From Loripinus fragilis (Eukaryota > Mollusca > Bivalvia > Lucinida > Lucinidae), in the NCBI GenBank assembly GCA_964019695.1, contig OZ026531.1:8937701-9001700 (forward strand): a DNA stretch of 64,000 nucleotides, given 5' to 3'. Every line of letters begins with the position of its first letter. Positions within the stretch are counted from its first letter, which is position 1. Made by a program: the position numbers and the translations under genes. Shown one piece after another: positions 9,201 through 23,722 of the stretch. Under the pieces are notes generated by a model. That model was not told the DNA's origin, searched no databases, and saw only the letters and a program-made list of their open reading frames with translations.

Positions 9201-12200
9201 CCGGGGCTTTTCGCGAAGGTCGCGTTTTCTCAAACTTTGAGGGCATTAGTGGGTGGGGTGTGAAAACCTCCGAATGCATGGTTCTCAGCTCCTGCTGTGG
9301 GCAGCAAGCCAATTTTTTTTCCAAAATGTTGACCTATAAAAGAGCTTACTCGGGTGTGAAAATTATCATTGTGCGCGCGCGCCCCGGACCGCAATTATGA
9401 TATTTCCTGTTTTCCCATAGGGCCCAAGGCAAATGGGGATAGCGGTTGTACGCGCTTTCTAAGGCTCTGATCGCTTTTAGATTTTGCACGCGGATAGGGC
9501 CAACAGAGGCGCAGGTATTGCCATGCGCACCCGCCCGCAACAATGTTTCGATACCGAGTTATCGGGGTGTGGAAGTCCGCCGCCCCGAAGCTTTACGCGC
9601 TTCCGTCTCGCGAACTACTATTTTCATCATGCCCACACGGGCATCAGTTTGTAGTACCGGAGGCCGTCTACAAATGGTGAAAATTTCAAAGCGTTCCGTC
9701 GGGAAATTAAAAAGTTATGAGCATTAGAAGATCTTCCCATTAGGCCCCATTAGGCCACAGTAGCCGATCCGGCCTAAAACTTGCGCGGGTCACTTTCACG
9801 GACGGGCTCGAAACTGGTGCCAGAAGTTAGCCCCCGACCAGAGCTTCATTGTGAGGCATTGCGTAAAATTTTCCGTCCCCCGAGTGCCGAGCAATAGCCC
9901 CTGAAAGGGCTTTCGGCACAATTTTCACGCCCTTATTTGAGCCACTTGTAGCCGAAGGAATTTTGCGCAAATGACTGAGAGGTGCTCCTGGGCACTGCTC
10001 ATCACTTTGCAATAGGTTCCGGGGCTTTTCGCGAAGGTCGCGTTTTCTCAAACTTTGAGGGCATTAGTGGGTGGGGTGTGAAAACCTCCGAATGCATGGT
10101 TCTCAGCTCCTGCTGTGGGCAGCAAGCCAATTTTTTTTCCAAAATGTTGACCTATAAAAGAGCTTACTCGGGTGTGAAAATTATCATTGTGCGCGCGCGC
10201 CCCGGACCGCAATTATGATATTTCCTGTTTTCCCATAGGGCCCAAGGCAAATGGGGATAGCGGTTGTACGCGCTTTCTAAGGCTCTGATCGCTTTTAGAT
10301 TTTGCACGCGGATAGGGCCAACAGAGGCGCAGGTATTGCCATGCGCACCCGCCCGCAACAATGTTTCGATACCGAGTTATCGGGGTGTGGAAGTCCGCCG
10401 CCCCGAAGCTTTACGCGCTTCCGTCTTGCGAACTACTATTTTCATCATGCCCACACGGGCATCAGTTTGTAGTACCGGAGGCCGTCTACAAATGGTGAAA
10501 ATTTCAAAGCGTTCCGTCGGGAAATTAAAAAGTTATGAGCATTAGAAGATCTTCCCATTAGGCCCCATTAGGCCACAGTAGCCGATCCGGCCTAAAACTT
10601 GCGCGGGTCACTTTCACGGACGGGCTCGAAACTGGTGCCAGAAGTTAGCCCCCGACCAGAGCTTCATTGTGAGGCATTGCGTAAAATTTTCCGTCCCCCG
10701 AGTGCCGAGCAATAGCCCCTGAAAGGGCTTTCGGCACAATTTTCACGCCCTTATTTGAGCCACTTGTAGCCGAAGGAATTTTGCGCAAATGACTGAGAGG
10801 TGCTCCTGGGCACTGCTCATCACTTTGCAATAGGTTCCGGGGCTTTTCGCGAAGGTGGCGTTTTCTCAAACTTTGAGGGCATTAGTGGGTGGGGTGTGAA
10901 AACCTCCGAATGCATGGTTCTCAGCTCCTGCTGTGGGCAGCAAGCCAATTTTTTTTCCAAAATGTTGACCTATAAAAGAGCTTACTCGGGTGTGAAAATT
11001 ATCATTGTGCGCGCGCGCCCCGGACCGCAATTATGATATTTCCTGTTTTCCCATAGGGCCCAAGGCAAATGGGGATAGCGGTTGTACGCGCTTTCTAAGG
11101 CTCTGATCGCTTTTAGATTTTGCACGCGGATAGGGCCAACAGAGGCGCAGGTATTGCCATGCGCACCCGCCCGCAACAATGTTTCGATACCGAGTTATCG
11201 GGGTGTGGAAGTCCGCCGCCCCGAAGCTTTACGCGCTTCCGTCTCGCGAACTACTATTTTCATCATGCCCACACGGGCATCAGTTTGTAGTACCGGAGGC
11301 CGTCTACAAATGGTGAAAATTTCAAAGCGTTCCGTCGGGAAATTAAAAAGTTATGAGCATTAGAAGATCTTCCCATTAGGCCCCATTAGGCCACAGTAGC
11401 CGATCCGGCCTAAAACTTGCGCGGGTCACTTTCACGGACGGGCTCGAAACTGGTGCCAGAAGTTAGCCCCCGACCAGAGCTTCATTGTGAGGCATTGCGT
11501 AAAATTTTCCGTCCCCCGAGTGCCGAGCAATAGCCCCTGAAAGGGCTTTCGGCACAATTTTCACGCCCTTATTTGAGCCACTTGTAGCCGAAGGAATTTT
11601 GCGCAAATGACTGAGAGGTGCTCCTGGGCACTGCTCATCACTTTGCAATAGGTTCCGGGGCTTTTCGCGAAGGTCGCGTTTTCTCAAACTTTGAGGGCAT
11701 TAGTGGGTGGGGTGTGAAAACCTCCGAATGCATGGTTCTCAGCTCCTGCTGTGGGCAGCAAGCCAATTTTTTTTCCAAAATGTTGACCTATAAAAGAGCT
11801 TACTCGGGTGTGAAAATTATCATTGTGCGCGCGCGCCCCGGACCGCAATTATGATATTTCCTGTTTTCCCATAGGGCCCAAGGCAAATGGGGATAGCGGT
11901 TGTACGCGCTTTCTAACGCTCTGATCGCTTTTAGATTTTGCACGCGGATAGGGCCAACAGAGGCGCAGGTATTGCCATGCGCACCCGCCCGCAACAATGT
12001 TTCGATACCGAGTTATCGGGGTGTGGAAGTCCGCCGCCCCGAAGCTTTACACGCTTCCGTCTCGCGAACTACTATTTTCATCATGCCCACACGGGCATCA
12101 GTTTGTAGTACCGGAGGCCGTCTACAAATGGTGAAAATTTCAAAGCGTTCCGTCGGGAAATTAAAAAGTTATGAGCATTAGAAGATCTTCCCATTAGGCC

Positions 12201-13906
12201 CCATTAGGCCACAGTAGCCCATCCGGCCTAAAACTTGCGCGGGTCACTTTCACGGACGGGCTCGAAACTGGTGCCAGAAGTTAGCCCCCGACCAGAGCTT
12301 CATTGTGAGGCATTGCGTAAAATTTTCCGTCCCCCGAGTGCCGAGCAATAGCCCCTGAAAGGGCTTTCGGCACAATTTTCACGCCCTTATTTGAGCCACT
12401 TGTAGCCGAAGGAATTTTGCGCAAATGACTGAGAGGTGCTCCTGGGCACTGCTCATCACTTTGCAATAGGTTCCGGGGCTTTTCGCGAAGGTCGCGTTTT
12501 CTCAAACTTTGAGGGCATTAGTGGGTGGGGTGTGAAAACCTCCGAATGCATGGTTCTCAGCTCCTGCTGTGGGCAGCAAGCCAATTTTTTTTCCAAAATG
12601 TTGACCTATAAAAGAGCTTACTCGGGTGTGAAAATTATCATTGTGCGCGCGCGCCCCGGACCGCAATTATGATATTTCCTGTTTTCCCATAGGGCCCAAG
12701 GCAAATGGGGATAGCGGTTGTACGCGCTTTCTAAGGCTCTGATCGCTTTTAGATTTTGCACGCGGATAGGGCCAACAGAGGCGCAGGTATTGCCATGCGC
12801 ACCCGCCCGCAACAATGTTTCGATACCGAGTTATCGGGGTGTGGAAGTCCGCCGCCCCGAAGCTTTACGCGCTTCCGTCTCGCGAACTACTATTTTCATC
12901 ATGCCCACACGGGCATCAGTTTGTAGTACCGGAGGCCGTCTACAAATGGTGAAAATTTCAAAGCGTTCCGTCGGGAAATTAAAAAGTTATGAGCATTAGA
13001 AGATCTTCCCATTAGGCCCCATTAGGCCACAGTAGCCGATCCGGCCTAAAACTTGCGCGGGTCACTTTCACGGACGGGCTCAAAACTGGTGCCAGAAGTT
13101 AGCCCCCGACCAGAGCTTCATTGTGAGGCATTGCGTAAAATTTTCCGTCCCCCGAGTGCCGAGCAATAGCCCCTGAAAGGGCTTTCGGCACAATTTTCAC
13201 GCCCTTATTTGAGCCACTTGTAGCCGAAGGAATTTTGCGCAAATGACTGAGAGGTGCTCCTGGGCACTGCTCATCACTTTGCAATAGGTTCCGGGGCTTT
13301 TCGCGAAGGTCGCGTTTTCTCAAACTTTGAGGGCATTAGTGGGTGGGGTGTGAAAACCTTCGAATGCATGGTTCTCAGCTCCTGCTGTGGGCAGCAAGCC
13401 AATTTTTTTTCCAAAATGTTGACCTATAAAAGAGCTTACTCGGGTGTGAAAATTATCATTGTGCGCGCGCGCCCCGGACCGCAATTATGATATTTCCTGT
13501 TTTCCCATAGGGCCCAAGGCAAATGGGGATAGCGGTTGTACGCGCTTTCTAAGGCTCTGATCGCTTTTAGATTTTGCACGCGGATAGGGCCAACAGAGGC
13601 GCAGGTATTGCCATGCGCACCCGCCCGCAACAATGTTTCGATACCGAGTTATCGGGGTGTGGAAGTCCGCCGCCCCGAAGCTTTACGCGCTTCCGTCTCG
13701 CGAACTACTATTTTCATCATGCCCACACGGGCATCAGTTTGTAGTACCGGAGGCCGTCTACAAATGGTGAAAATTTCAAAGCGTTCCGTCGGGAAATTAA
13801 AAAGTTATGAGCATTAGAAGATCTTCCCATTAGGCCCCATTAGGCCACAGTAGCCGATCCGGCCTAAAACTTGCGCGGGTCACTTTCACGGACGGGCTCG
13901 AAACTG

Positions 13907-16900
13907 GTGCCAGAAGTTAGCCCCCGACCAGAGCTTCATTGTGAGGCATTGCGTAAAATTTTCCGTCCCCCGAGTGCCGAGCAATAGCCCCTGAAAGGGC
14001 TTTCGGCACAATTTTCACGCCCTTATTTGAGCCACTTGTAGCCGAAGGAATTTTGCGCAAATGACTGAGAGGTGCTCCTGGGCACTGCTCATCACTTTGC
14101 AATAGGTTCCGGGGCTTTTCGCGAAGGTCGCGTTTTCTCAAACTTTGAGGGCATTAGTGGGTGGGGTGTGAAAACCTCCGAATGCATGGTTCTCAGCTCC
14201 TGCTGTGGGCAGCAAGCCAATTTTTTTTCCAAAATGTTGACCTATAAAAGAGCTTACTCGGGTGTGAAAATTATCATTGTGCGCGCGCGCCCCGGACCGC
14301 AATTATGATATTTCCTGTTTTCCCATAGGGCCCAAGGCAAATGGGGATAGCGGTTGTACGCGCTTTCTAAGGCTCTGATCGCTTTTAGATTTTGCACGCG
14401 GATAGGGCCAACAGAGGCGCAGGTATTGCCATGCGCACCCGCCCGCAACAATGTTTCGATACCGAGTTATCGGGGTGTGGAAGTCCGCCGCCCCGAAGCT
14501 TTACGCGCTTCCGTCTCGCGAACTACTATTTTCATCATGCCCACACGGGCATCAGTTTGTAGTACCGGAGGCCGTCTACAAATGGTGAAAATTTCAAAGC
14601 GTTCCGTCGGGAAATTAAAAAGTTATGAGCATTAGAAGATCTTCCCATTAGGCCCCATTAGGCCACAGTAGCCGATCCGGCCTAAAACTTGCGCGGGTCA
14701 CTTTCACGGACGGGCTCGAAACTGGTGCCAGAAGTTAGCCCCCGACCAGAGCTTCATTGTGAGGCATTGCGTAAAATTTTCCGTCCCCCGAGTGCCGAGC
14801 AATAGCCCCTGAAAGGGCTTTCGGCACAATTTTCACGCCCTTATTTGAGCCACTTGTAGCCGAAGGAATTTTGCGCAAATGACTGAGAGGTGCTCCTGGG
14901 CACTGCTCATCACTTTGCAATAGGTTCCGGGGCTTTTCGCGAAGGTCGCGTTTTCTCAAACTTTGAGGGCATTAGTGGGTGGGGTGTGAAAACCTCCGAA
15001 TGCATGGTTCTCAGCTCCTGCTGTGGGCAGCAAGCCAATTTTTTTTCCAAAATGTTGACCTATAAAAGAGCTTACTCGGGTGTGAAAATTATCATTGTGC
15101 GCGCGCGCCCCGGACCGCAATTATGATATTTCCTGTTTTCCCATAGGGCCCAAGGCAAATGGGGATAGCGGTTGTACGCGCTTTCTAAGGCTCTGATCGC
15201 TTTTAGATTTTGCACGCGGATAGGGCCAACAGAGGCGCAGGTATTGCCATGCGCACCCGCCCGCAACAATGTTTCGATACCGAGTTATCGGGGTGTGGAA
15301 GTCCGCCGCCCCGAAGCTTTACGCGCTTCCGTCTCGCGAACTACTATTTTCATCATGCCCACACGGGCATCAGTTTGTAGTACCGGAGGCCGTCTACAAA
15401 TGGTGAAAATTTCAAAGCGTTCCGTCGGGAAATTAAAAAGTTATGAGCATTAGAAGATCTTCCCATTAGGCCCCATTAGGCCACAGTAGCCGATCCGGCC
15501 TAAAACTTGCGCGGGTCACTTTCACGGACGGGCTCGAAACTGGTGCCAGAAGTTAGCCCCCGACCAGAGCTTCATTGTGAGGCATTGCGTAAAATTTTCC
15601 GTCCCCCGAGTGCCGAGCAATAGCCCCTGAAAGGGCTTTCGGCACAATTTTCACGCCCTTATTTGAGCCACTTGTAGCCGAAGGAATTTTGCGCAAATGA
15701 CTGAGAGGTGCTCCTGGGCACTGCTCATCACTTTGCAATAGGTTCCGGGGCTTTTCGCGAAGGTCGCGTTTTCTCAAACTTTGAGGGCATTAGTGGGTGG
15801 GGTGTGAAAACCTCCGAATGCATGGTTCTCAGCTCCTGCTGTGGGCAGCAAGCCAATTTTTTTTCCAAAATGTTGACCTATAAAAGAGCTTACTCGGGTG
15901 TGAAAATTATCATTGTGCGCGCGCGCCCCGGACCGCAATTATGATATTTCCTGTTTTCCCATAGGGCCCAAGGCAAATGGGGATAGCGGTTGTACGCGCT
16001 TTCTAAGGCTCTGATCGCTTTTAGATTTTGCACGCGGATAGGGCCAACAGAGGCGCAGGTATTGCCATGCGCACCCGCCCGCAACAATGTTTCGATACCG
16101 AGTTATCGGGGTGTGGAAGTCCGCCGCCCCGAAGCTTTACGCGCTTCCGTCTCGCGAACTACTATTTTCATCATGCCCACACGGGCATCAGTTTGTAGTA
16201 CCGGAGGCCGTCTACAAATGGTGAAAATTTCAAAGCGTTCCGTCGGGAAATTAAAAAGTTATGAGCATTAGAAGATCTTCCCATTAGGCCCCATTAGGCC
16301 ACAGTAGCCGATCCGGCCTAAAACTTGCGCGGGTCACTTTCACGGACGGGCTCGAAACTGGTGCCAGAAGTTAGCCCCCGACCAGAGCTTCATTGTGAGG
16401 CATTGCGTAAAATTTTCCGTCCCCCGAGTGCCGAGCAATAGCCCCTGAAAGGGCTTTCGGCACAATTTTCACGCCCTTATTTGAGCCACTTGTAGCCGAA
16501 GGAATTTTGCGCAAATGACTGAGAGGTGCTCCTGGGCACTGCTCATCACTTTGCAATAGGTTCCGGGGCTTTTCGCGAAGGTCGCGTTTTCTCAAACTTT
16601 GAGGGCATTAGTGGGTGGGGTGTGAAAACCTCCGAATGCATGGTTCTCAGCTCCTGCTGTGGGCAGCAAGCCAATTTTTTTTCCAAAATGTTGACCTATA
16701 AAAGAGCTTACTCGGGTGTGAAAATTATCATTGTGCGCGCGCGCCCCGGACCGCAATTATGATATTTCCTGTTTTCCCATAGGGCCCAAGGCAAATGGGG
16801 ATAGCGGTTGTACGCGCTTTCTAAGGCTCTGATCGCTTTTAGATTTTGCACGCGGATAGGGCCAACAGAGGCGCAGGTATTGCCATGCGCACCCGCCCGC

Positions 16901-17178
16901 AACAATGTTTCGATACCGAGTTATCGGGGTGTGGAAGTCCGCCGCCCCGAAGCTTTACGCGCTTCCGTCTCGCGAACTACTATTTTCATCATGCCCACAC
17001 GGGCATCAGTTTGTAGTACCGGAGGCCGTCTACAAATGGTGAAAATTTCAAAGCGTTCCGTCGGGAAATTAAAAAGTTATGAGCATTAGAAGATCTTCCC
17101 ATTAGGCCCCATTAGGCCACAGTAGCCGATCCGGCCTAAAACTTGCGCGGGTCACTTTCACGGACGGGCTCGAAACTG
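13907..17178. repeat. Units 18-21, a run of indistinguishable units
   Basis: Four consecutive units in which I see no difference from each other or from the consensus; units 5-7 (3273-5726) form a similar run. This implies very recent homogenisation, or assembly duplication of a consensus unit. Confidence 0.75.
15543..16360. repeat. Consensus-type satellite unit (unit 20)
   Basis: This unit shows no visible difference from the majority sequence and can serve as the reference monomer. In order it carries the dyad module (unit positions 41-157), an NsiI site (276-281), a CCAAT/T8/TATAAAAG block (311-344), the alternating GC tract (372-384), a HindIII site (590-595), a perfect hairpin (631-646), an AT-rich stretch (676-725), a palindrome with BglII site (729-738) and two CCATTAGGCC decamers (739-758). 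It has no open frame longer than 93 codons and no similarity I recognise to rRNA, tRNA, snRNA or a transposase. Confidence 0.93.
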
Positions 17179-17996
17179 GTGCCAGAAGTTAGCCCCCGAC
17201 CAGAGCTTCATTGTGAGGCATTGCGTAAAATTTTCCGTCCCCCGAGTGCCGAGCAATAGCCCCTGAAAGGGCTTTCGGCACAATTTTCACGCCCTTATTT
17301 GAGCCACTTGTAGCCGAAGGAATTTTGCGCAAATGACTGAGAGGTGCTCCTGGGCACTGCTCATCACTTTGCAATAGGTTCCGGGGCTTTTCGCGAAGGT
17401 CGCGTTTTCTCAAACTTTGAGGGCATTAGTGGGTGGGGTGTGAAAAACTCCGAATGCATGGTTCTCAGCTCCTGCTGTGGGCAGCAAGCCAATTTTTGTT
17501 CCAAAATGTTGACCTATAAAAGAGCTTACTCGGGTGTGAAAATTATCATTGTGCGCGCGCGCCCCGGACCGCAATTATGATATTTCCTGTTTTCCCATAG
17601 GGCCCAAGGCAAATGGGGATAGCGGTTGTACGCGCTTTCTAAGGCTCTGATCGCTTTTAGATTTTGCACGCGGATAGGGCCAACAGAGGCGCAGGTATTG
17701 CCATGCGCACCCGCCCGCAACAATGTTTTGATACCGAGTTATCGGGGTGTGGAAGTCCGCCGCCCCAAAGCTTTACGCGCTTCCGTCTCGCGAACTACTA
17801 TTTTCATCATGCCCACACGGGCATCAGTTTGTAGTACCGGAGGCCGTCTACAAATGGTGAAAATTTCAAAGCGTTCCGTCAGGAAATTAAAAAGTTATGA
17901 GCATTAGAAGATCTTCCCATTAGGCCCCATTAGGCCACAGTAGCCGATCCGGCCTAAAACTTGCGCGGGTCACTTTCACGGACGGGCTCGAAACTG
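17179..17996. repeat. Unit 22, among the most diverged units
   Basis: Five substitutions: 17447 (C to A), 17498 (T to G, interrupting the T8 tract), 17729 (C to T), 17767 (G to A) and 17881 (G to A). The last three are CpG transitions. It follows directly on the uniform run of units 18-21, so homogenisation is patchy at single-unit scale. Confidence 0.85.
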
Positions 17997-20900
17997 GTGC
18001 CAGAAGTTAGCCCCCGACCAGAGCTTCATTGTGAGGCATTGCGTAAAATTTTCCGTCCCCCGAGTGCCGAGCAATAGCCCCTGAAAGGGCTTTCGGCACA
18101 ATTTTCACGCCCTTATTTGAGCCACTTGTAGCCGAAGGAATTTTGCGCAAATGACTGAGAGGTGCTCCTGGGCACTGCTCATCACTTTGCAATAGGTTCC
18201 GGGGCTTTTCGCGAAGGTCGCGTTTTCTCAAACTTTGAGGGCATTAGTGGGTGGGGTGTGAAAACCTCCGAATGCATGGTTCTCAGCTCCTGCTGTGGGC
18301 AGCAAGCCAATTTTTTTTCCAAAATGTTGACCTATAAAAGAGCTTACTCGGGTGTGAAAATTATCATTGTGCGCGCGCGCCCCGGACCGCAATTATGATA
18401 TTTCCTGTTTTCCCATAGGGCCCAAGGCAAATGGGGATAGCGGTTGTACGCGCTTTCTAAGGCTCTGATCGCTTTTAGATTTTGCACGCGGATAGGGCCA
18501 ACAGAGGCGCAGGTATTGCCATGCGCACCCGCCCGCAACAATGTTTCGATACCGAGTTATCGGGGTGTGGAAGTCCGCCGCCCCGAAGCTTTACGCGCTT
18601 CCGTCTCGCGAACTACTATTTTCATCATGCCCACACGGGCATCAGTTTGTAGTACCGGAGGCCGTCTACAAATGGTGAAAATTTCAAAGCGTTCCGTCGG
18701 GAAATTAAAAAGTTATGAGCATTAGAAGATCTTCCCATTAGGCCCCATTAGGCCACAGTAGCCGATCCGGCCTAAAACTTGCGCGGGTCACTTTCACGGA
18801 CGGGCTCGAAACTGGTGCCAGAAGTTAGCCCCCAACCAGAGCTTCATTGTGAGGCATTGCGTAAAATTTTCCGTCCCCCGAGTGCCGAGCAATAGCCCCT
18901 GAAAGGGCTTTCGGCACAATTTTCACGCCCTTATTTGAGCCACTTGTAGCCGAAGGAATTTTGCGCAAATGACTGAGAGGTGCTCCTGGGCACTGCTCAT
19001 CACTTTGCAATAGGTTCCGGGGCTTTTCGCGAAGGTCGCGTTTTCTCAAACTTTGAGGGCATTAGTGGGTGGGGTGTGAAAACCTCCGAATGCATGGTTC
19101 TCAGCTCCTGCTGTGGGCAGCAAGCCAATTTTTTTTCCAAAATGTTGACCTATAAAAGAGCTTACTCGGGTGTGAAAATTATCATTGTGCGCGCGCGCCC
19201 CGGACCGCAATTATGATATTTCCTGTTTTCCCATAGGGCCCAAGGCAAATGGGGATAGCGGTTGTACGCGCTTTCTAAGGCTCTGATCGCTTTTAGATTT
19301 TGCACGCGGATAGGGCCAACAGAGGCGCAGGTATTGCCATGCGCACCCGCCCGCAACAATGTTTCGATACCGAGTTATCGGGGTGTGGAAGTCCGCCGCC
19401 CCGAAGCTTTACGCGCTTCCGTCTCGCGAACTACTATTTTCATCATGCCCACACGGGCATCAGTTTGTAGTACCGGAGGCCGTCTACAAATGGTGAAAAT
19501 TTCAAAGCGTTCCGTCGGGAAATTAAAAAGTTATGAGCATTAGAAGATCTTCCCATTAGGCCCCATTAGGCCACAGTAGCCGATCCGGCCTAAAACTTGC
19601 GCGGGTCACTTTCACGGACGGGCTCGAAACTGGTGCCAGAAGTTAGCCCCCGACCAGAGCTTCATTGTGAGGCATTGCGTAAAATTTTCCGTCCCCCGAG
19701 TGCCGAGCAATAGCCCCTGAAAGGGCTTTCGGCACAATTTTCACGCCCTTATTTGAGCCACTTGTAGCCGAAGGAATTTTGCGCAAATGACTGAGAGGTG
19801 CTCCTGGGCACTGCTCATCACTTTGCAATAGGTTCCGGGGCTTTTCGCGAAGGTCGCGTTTTCTCAAACTTTGAGGGCATTAGTGGGTGGGGTGTGAAAA
19901 CCTCCGAATGCATGGTTCTCAGCTCCTGCTGTGGGCAGCAAGCCAATTTTTTTTCCAAAATGTTGACCTATAAAAGAGCTTACTCGGGTGTGAAAATTAT
20001 CATTGTGCGCGCGCGCCCCGGACCGCAATTATGATATTTCCTGTTTTCCCATAGGGCCCAAGGCAAATGGGGATAGCGGTTGTACGCGCTTTCTAAGGCT
20101 CTGATCGCTTTTAGATTTTGCACGCGGATAGGGCCAACAGAGGCGCAGGTATTGCCATGCGCACCCGCCCGCAACAATGTTTCGATACCGAGTTATCGGG
20201 GTGTGGAAGTCCGCCGCCCCGAAGCTTTACGCGCTTCCGTCTCGCGAACTACTATTTTCATCATGCCCACACGGGCATCAGTTTGTAGTACCGGAGGCCG
20301 TCTACAAATGGTGAAAATTTCAAAGCGTTCCGTCAGAAAATTAAAAAGTTATGAGCATTAGAAGATCTTCCCATTAGGCCCCATTAGGCCACAGTAGCCG
20401 ATCCGGCCTAAAACTTGCGCAGGTCACTTTCACGGACGGGCTCGAAACTGGTGCCAGAAGTTAGCCCCCGACCAGAGCTTCATTGTGAGGCATTGCGTAA
20501 AATTTTCCGTCCCCCGAGTGCCGAGCAATAGCCCCTGAAAGGGCTTTCGGCACAATTTTCACGCCCTTATTTGAGCCACTTTTAGCCGAAGGAATTTTGC
20601 GCAAATGACTGAGAGGTGCTCCTGGGCACTGCTCATCACTTTGCAATAGGTTCCGGGGCTTTTCGCGAAGGTCGCGTTTTCTCAAACTTTGAGGGCATTA
20701 GTGGGTGGGGTGTGAAAACCTCCGAATGCATGGTTCTCAGCTCCTGCTGTGGGCAGCAAGCCAATTTTTTTTCCAAAATGTTGACCTATAAAAGAGCTTA
20801 CTCGGGTGTGAAAATTATCATTGTGCGCGCGCGCCCCGGACCGCAATTATGATATTTCCTGTTTTCCCATAGGGCCCAAGGCAAATGGGGATAGCGGTTG

Positions 20901-23722
20901 TACGCGCTTTCTAAGGCTCTGATCGCTTTTAGATTTTGCACGCGGATAGGGCCAACAGAGGCGCAGGTATTGCCATGCGCACCCGCCCGCAACAATGTTT
21001 CGATACCGAGTTATCGGGGTGTGGAAGTCCGCCGCCCCGAAGCTTTACGCGCTTCCGTCTCGCGAACTACTATTTTCATCATGCCCACACGGGCATCAGT
21101 TTGTAGTACCGGAGGCCGTCTACAAATGGTGAAAATTTCAAAGCGTTCCGTCGGGAAATTAAAAAGTTATGAGCATTAGAAGATCTTCCCATTAGGCCCC
21201 ATTAGGCCACAGTAGCCGATCCGGCCTAAAACTTGCGCGGGTCACTTTCACGGACGGGCTCGAAACTGGTGCCAGAAGTTAGCCCCCGACCAGAGCTTCA
21301 TTGTGAGGCATTGCGTAAAATTTTCCGTCCCCCGAGTGCCGAGCAATAGCCCCTGAAAGGGCTTTCGGCACAATTTTCACGCCCTTATTTGAGCCACTTG
21401 TAGCCGAAGGAATTTTGCGCAAATGACTGAGAGGTGCTCCTGGGCACTGCTCATCACTTTGCAATAGGTTCCGGGGCTTTTCGCGAAGGTCGCGTTTTCT
21501 CAAACTTTGAGGGCATTAGTGGGTGGGGTGTGAAAACCTCCGAATGCATGGTTCTCAGCTCCTGCTGTGGGCAGCAAGCCAATTTTTTTTCCAAAATGTT
21601 GACCTATAAAAGAGCTTACTCGGGTGTGAAAATTATCATTGTGCGCGCGCGCCCCGGACCGCAATTATGATATTTCCTGTTTTCCCATAGGGCCCAAGGC
21701 AAATGGGGATAGCGGTTGTACGCGCTTTCTAAGGCTCTGATCGCTTTTAGATTTTGCACGCGGATAGGGCCAACAGAGGCGCAGGTATTGCCATGCGCAC
21801 CCGCCCGCAACAATGTTTCGATACCGAGTTATCGGGGTGTGGAAGTCCGCCGCCCCGAAGCTTTACGCGCTTCCGTCTCGCGAACTACTATTTTCATCAT
21901 GCCCACACGGGCATCAGTTTGTAGTACCGGAGGCCGTCTACAAATGGTGAAAATTTCAAAGCGTTCCGTCGGGAAATTAAAAAGTTATGAGCATTAGAAG
22001 ATCTTCCCATTAGGCCCCATTAGGCCACAGTAGCCGATCCGGCCTAAAACTTGCGCGGGTCACTTTCACGGACGGGCTCGAAACTGGTGCCAGAAGTTAG
22101 CCCCCGACCAGAGCTTCATTGTGAGGCATTGCGTAAAATTTTCCGTCCCCCGAGTGCCGAGCAATAGCCCCTGAAAGGGCTTTCGGCACAATTTTCACGC
22201 CCTTATTTAAGCCACTTGTAGCCGAAGGAATTTTGCGCAAATGACTGAGAGGTGCTCCTGGGCACTGCTCATCACTTTGCAATAGGTTCCGGGGCTTTTC
22301 GCGAAGGTCGCGTTTTCTCAAACTTTGAGGGCATTAGTGGGTGGGGTGTGAAAACCTCCGAATGCATGGTTCTCAGCTCCTGCTGTGGGCAGCAAGCCAA
22401 TTTTTTTTCCAAAATGTTGACCTATAAAAGAGCTTACTCGGGTGTGAAAATTATCATTGTGCGCGCGCGCCCCGGACCGCAATTATGATATTTCCTGTTT
22501 TCCCATAGGGCCCAAGGCAAATGGGGATAGCGGTTGTACGCGCTTTCTAAGGCTCTGATCGCTTTTAGATTTTGCACGCGGATAGGGCCAACAGAGGCGC
22601 AGGTATTGCCATGCGCACCCGCCCGCAACAATTTTTCGATACCGAGTTATCGGGGTGTGGAAGTCCGCCGCCCCGAAGCTTTACGCGCTTCCGTCTCGCG
22701 AACTACTATTTTCATCATGCCCACACGGGCATCAGTTTGTAGTACCGGAGGCCGTCTACAAATGGTGAAAATTTCAAAGCGTTCCGTCGGGAAATTAAAA
22801 AGTTATGAGCATTAGAAGATCTTCCCATTAGGCCCCATTAGGCCACATTAGCCGATCCGGCCTAAAACTTGCGCGGGTCACTTTCACAGACGGGCTCGAA
22901 ACTGGTGCCAGAAGTTAGCCCCCGACCAGAGCTTCATTGTGAGGCATTGCGTAAAATTTTCCGTCCCCCGAGTGCCGAGCAATAGCCCCTGAAAGGGCTT
23001 TCGGCACAATTTTCACGCCCTTATTTGAGCCACTTGTAGCCGAAGGAATTTTGCGCAAATGACTGAGAGGTGCTCCTGGGCACTGCTCATCACTTTGCAA
23101 TAGGTTCCGGGGCTTTTCGCGAAGGTCGCGTTTTCTCAAACTTTGAGGGCATTAGTGGGTGGGGTGTGAAAACCTCCGAATGCATGGTTCTCAGCTCCTG
23201 CTGTGGGCAGCAAGCCAATTTTTTTTCCAAAATGTTGACCTATAAAAGAGCTTACTCGGGTGTGAAAATTATCATTGTGCGCGCGCGCCCCGGACCGCAA
23301 TTATGATATTTCCTGTTTTCCCATAGGGCCCAAGGCAAATGGGGATAGCGGTTGTACGCGCTTTCTAAGGCTCTGATCGCTTTTAGATTTTGCACGCGGA
23401 TAGGGCCAACAGAGGCGCAGGTATTGCCATGCGCACCCGCCCGCAACAATGTTTCGATACCGAGTTATCGGGGTGTGGAAGTCCGCCGCCCCGAAGCTTT
23501 ACGCGCTTCCGTCTCGCGAACTACTATTTTCATCATGCCCACACGGGCATCAGTTTGTAGTACCGGAGGCCGTCTACAAATGGTGAAAATTTCAAAGCGT
23601 TCCGTCGGGAAATTAAAAAGTTATGAGCATTAGAAGATCTTCCCATTAGGCCCCATTAGGCCACAGTAGCCGATCCGGCCTAAAACTTGCGCGGGTCACT
23701 TTCACGGACGGGCTCGAAACTG

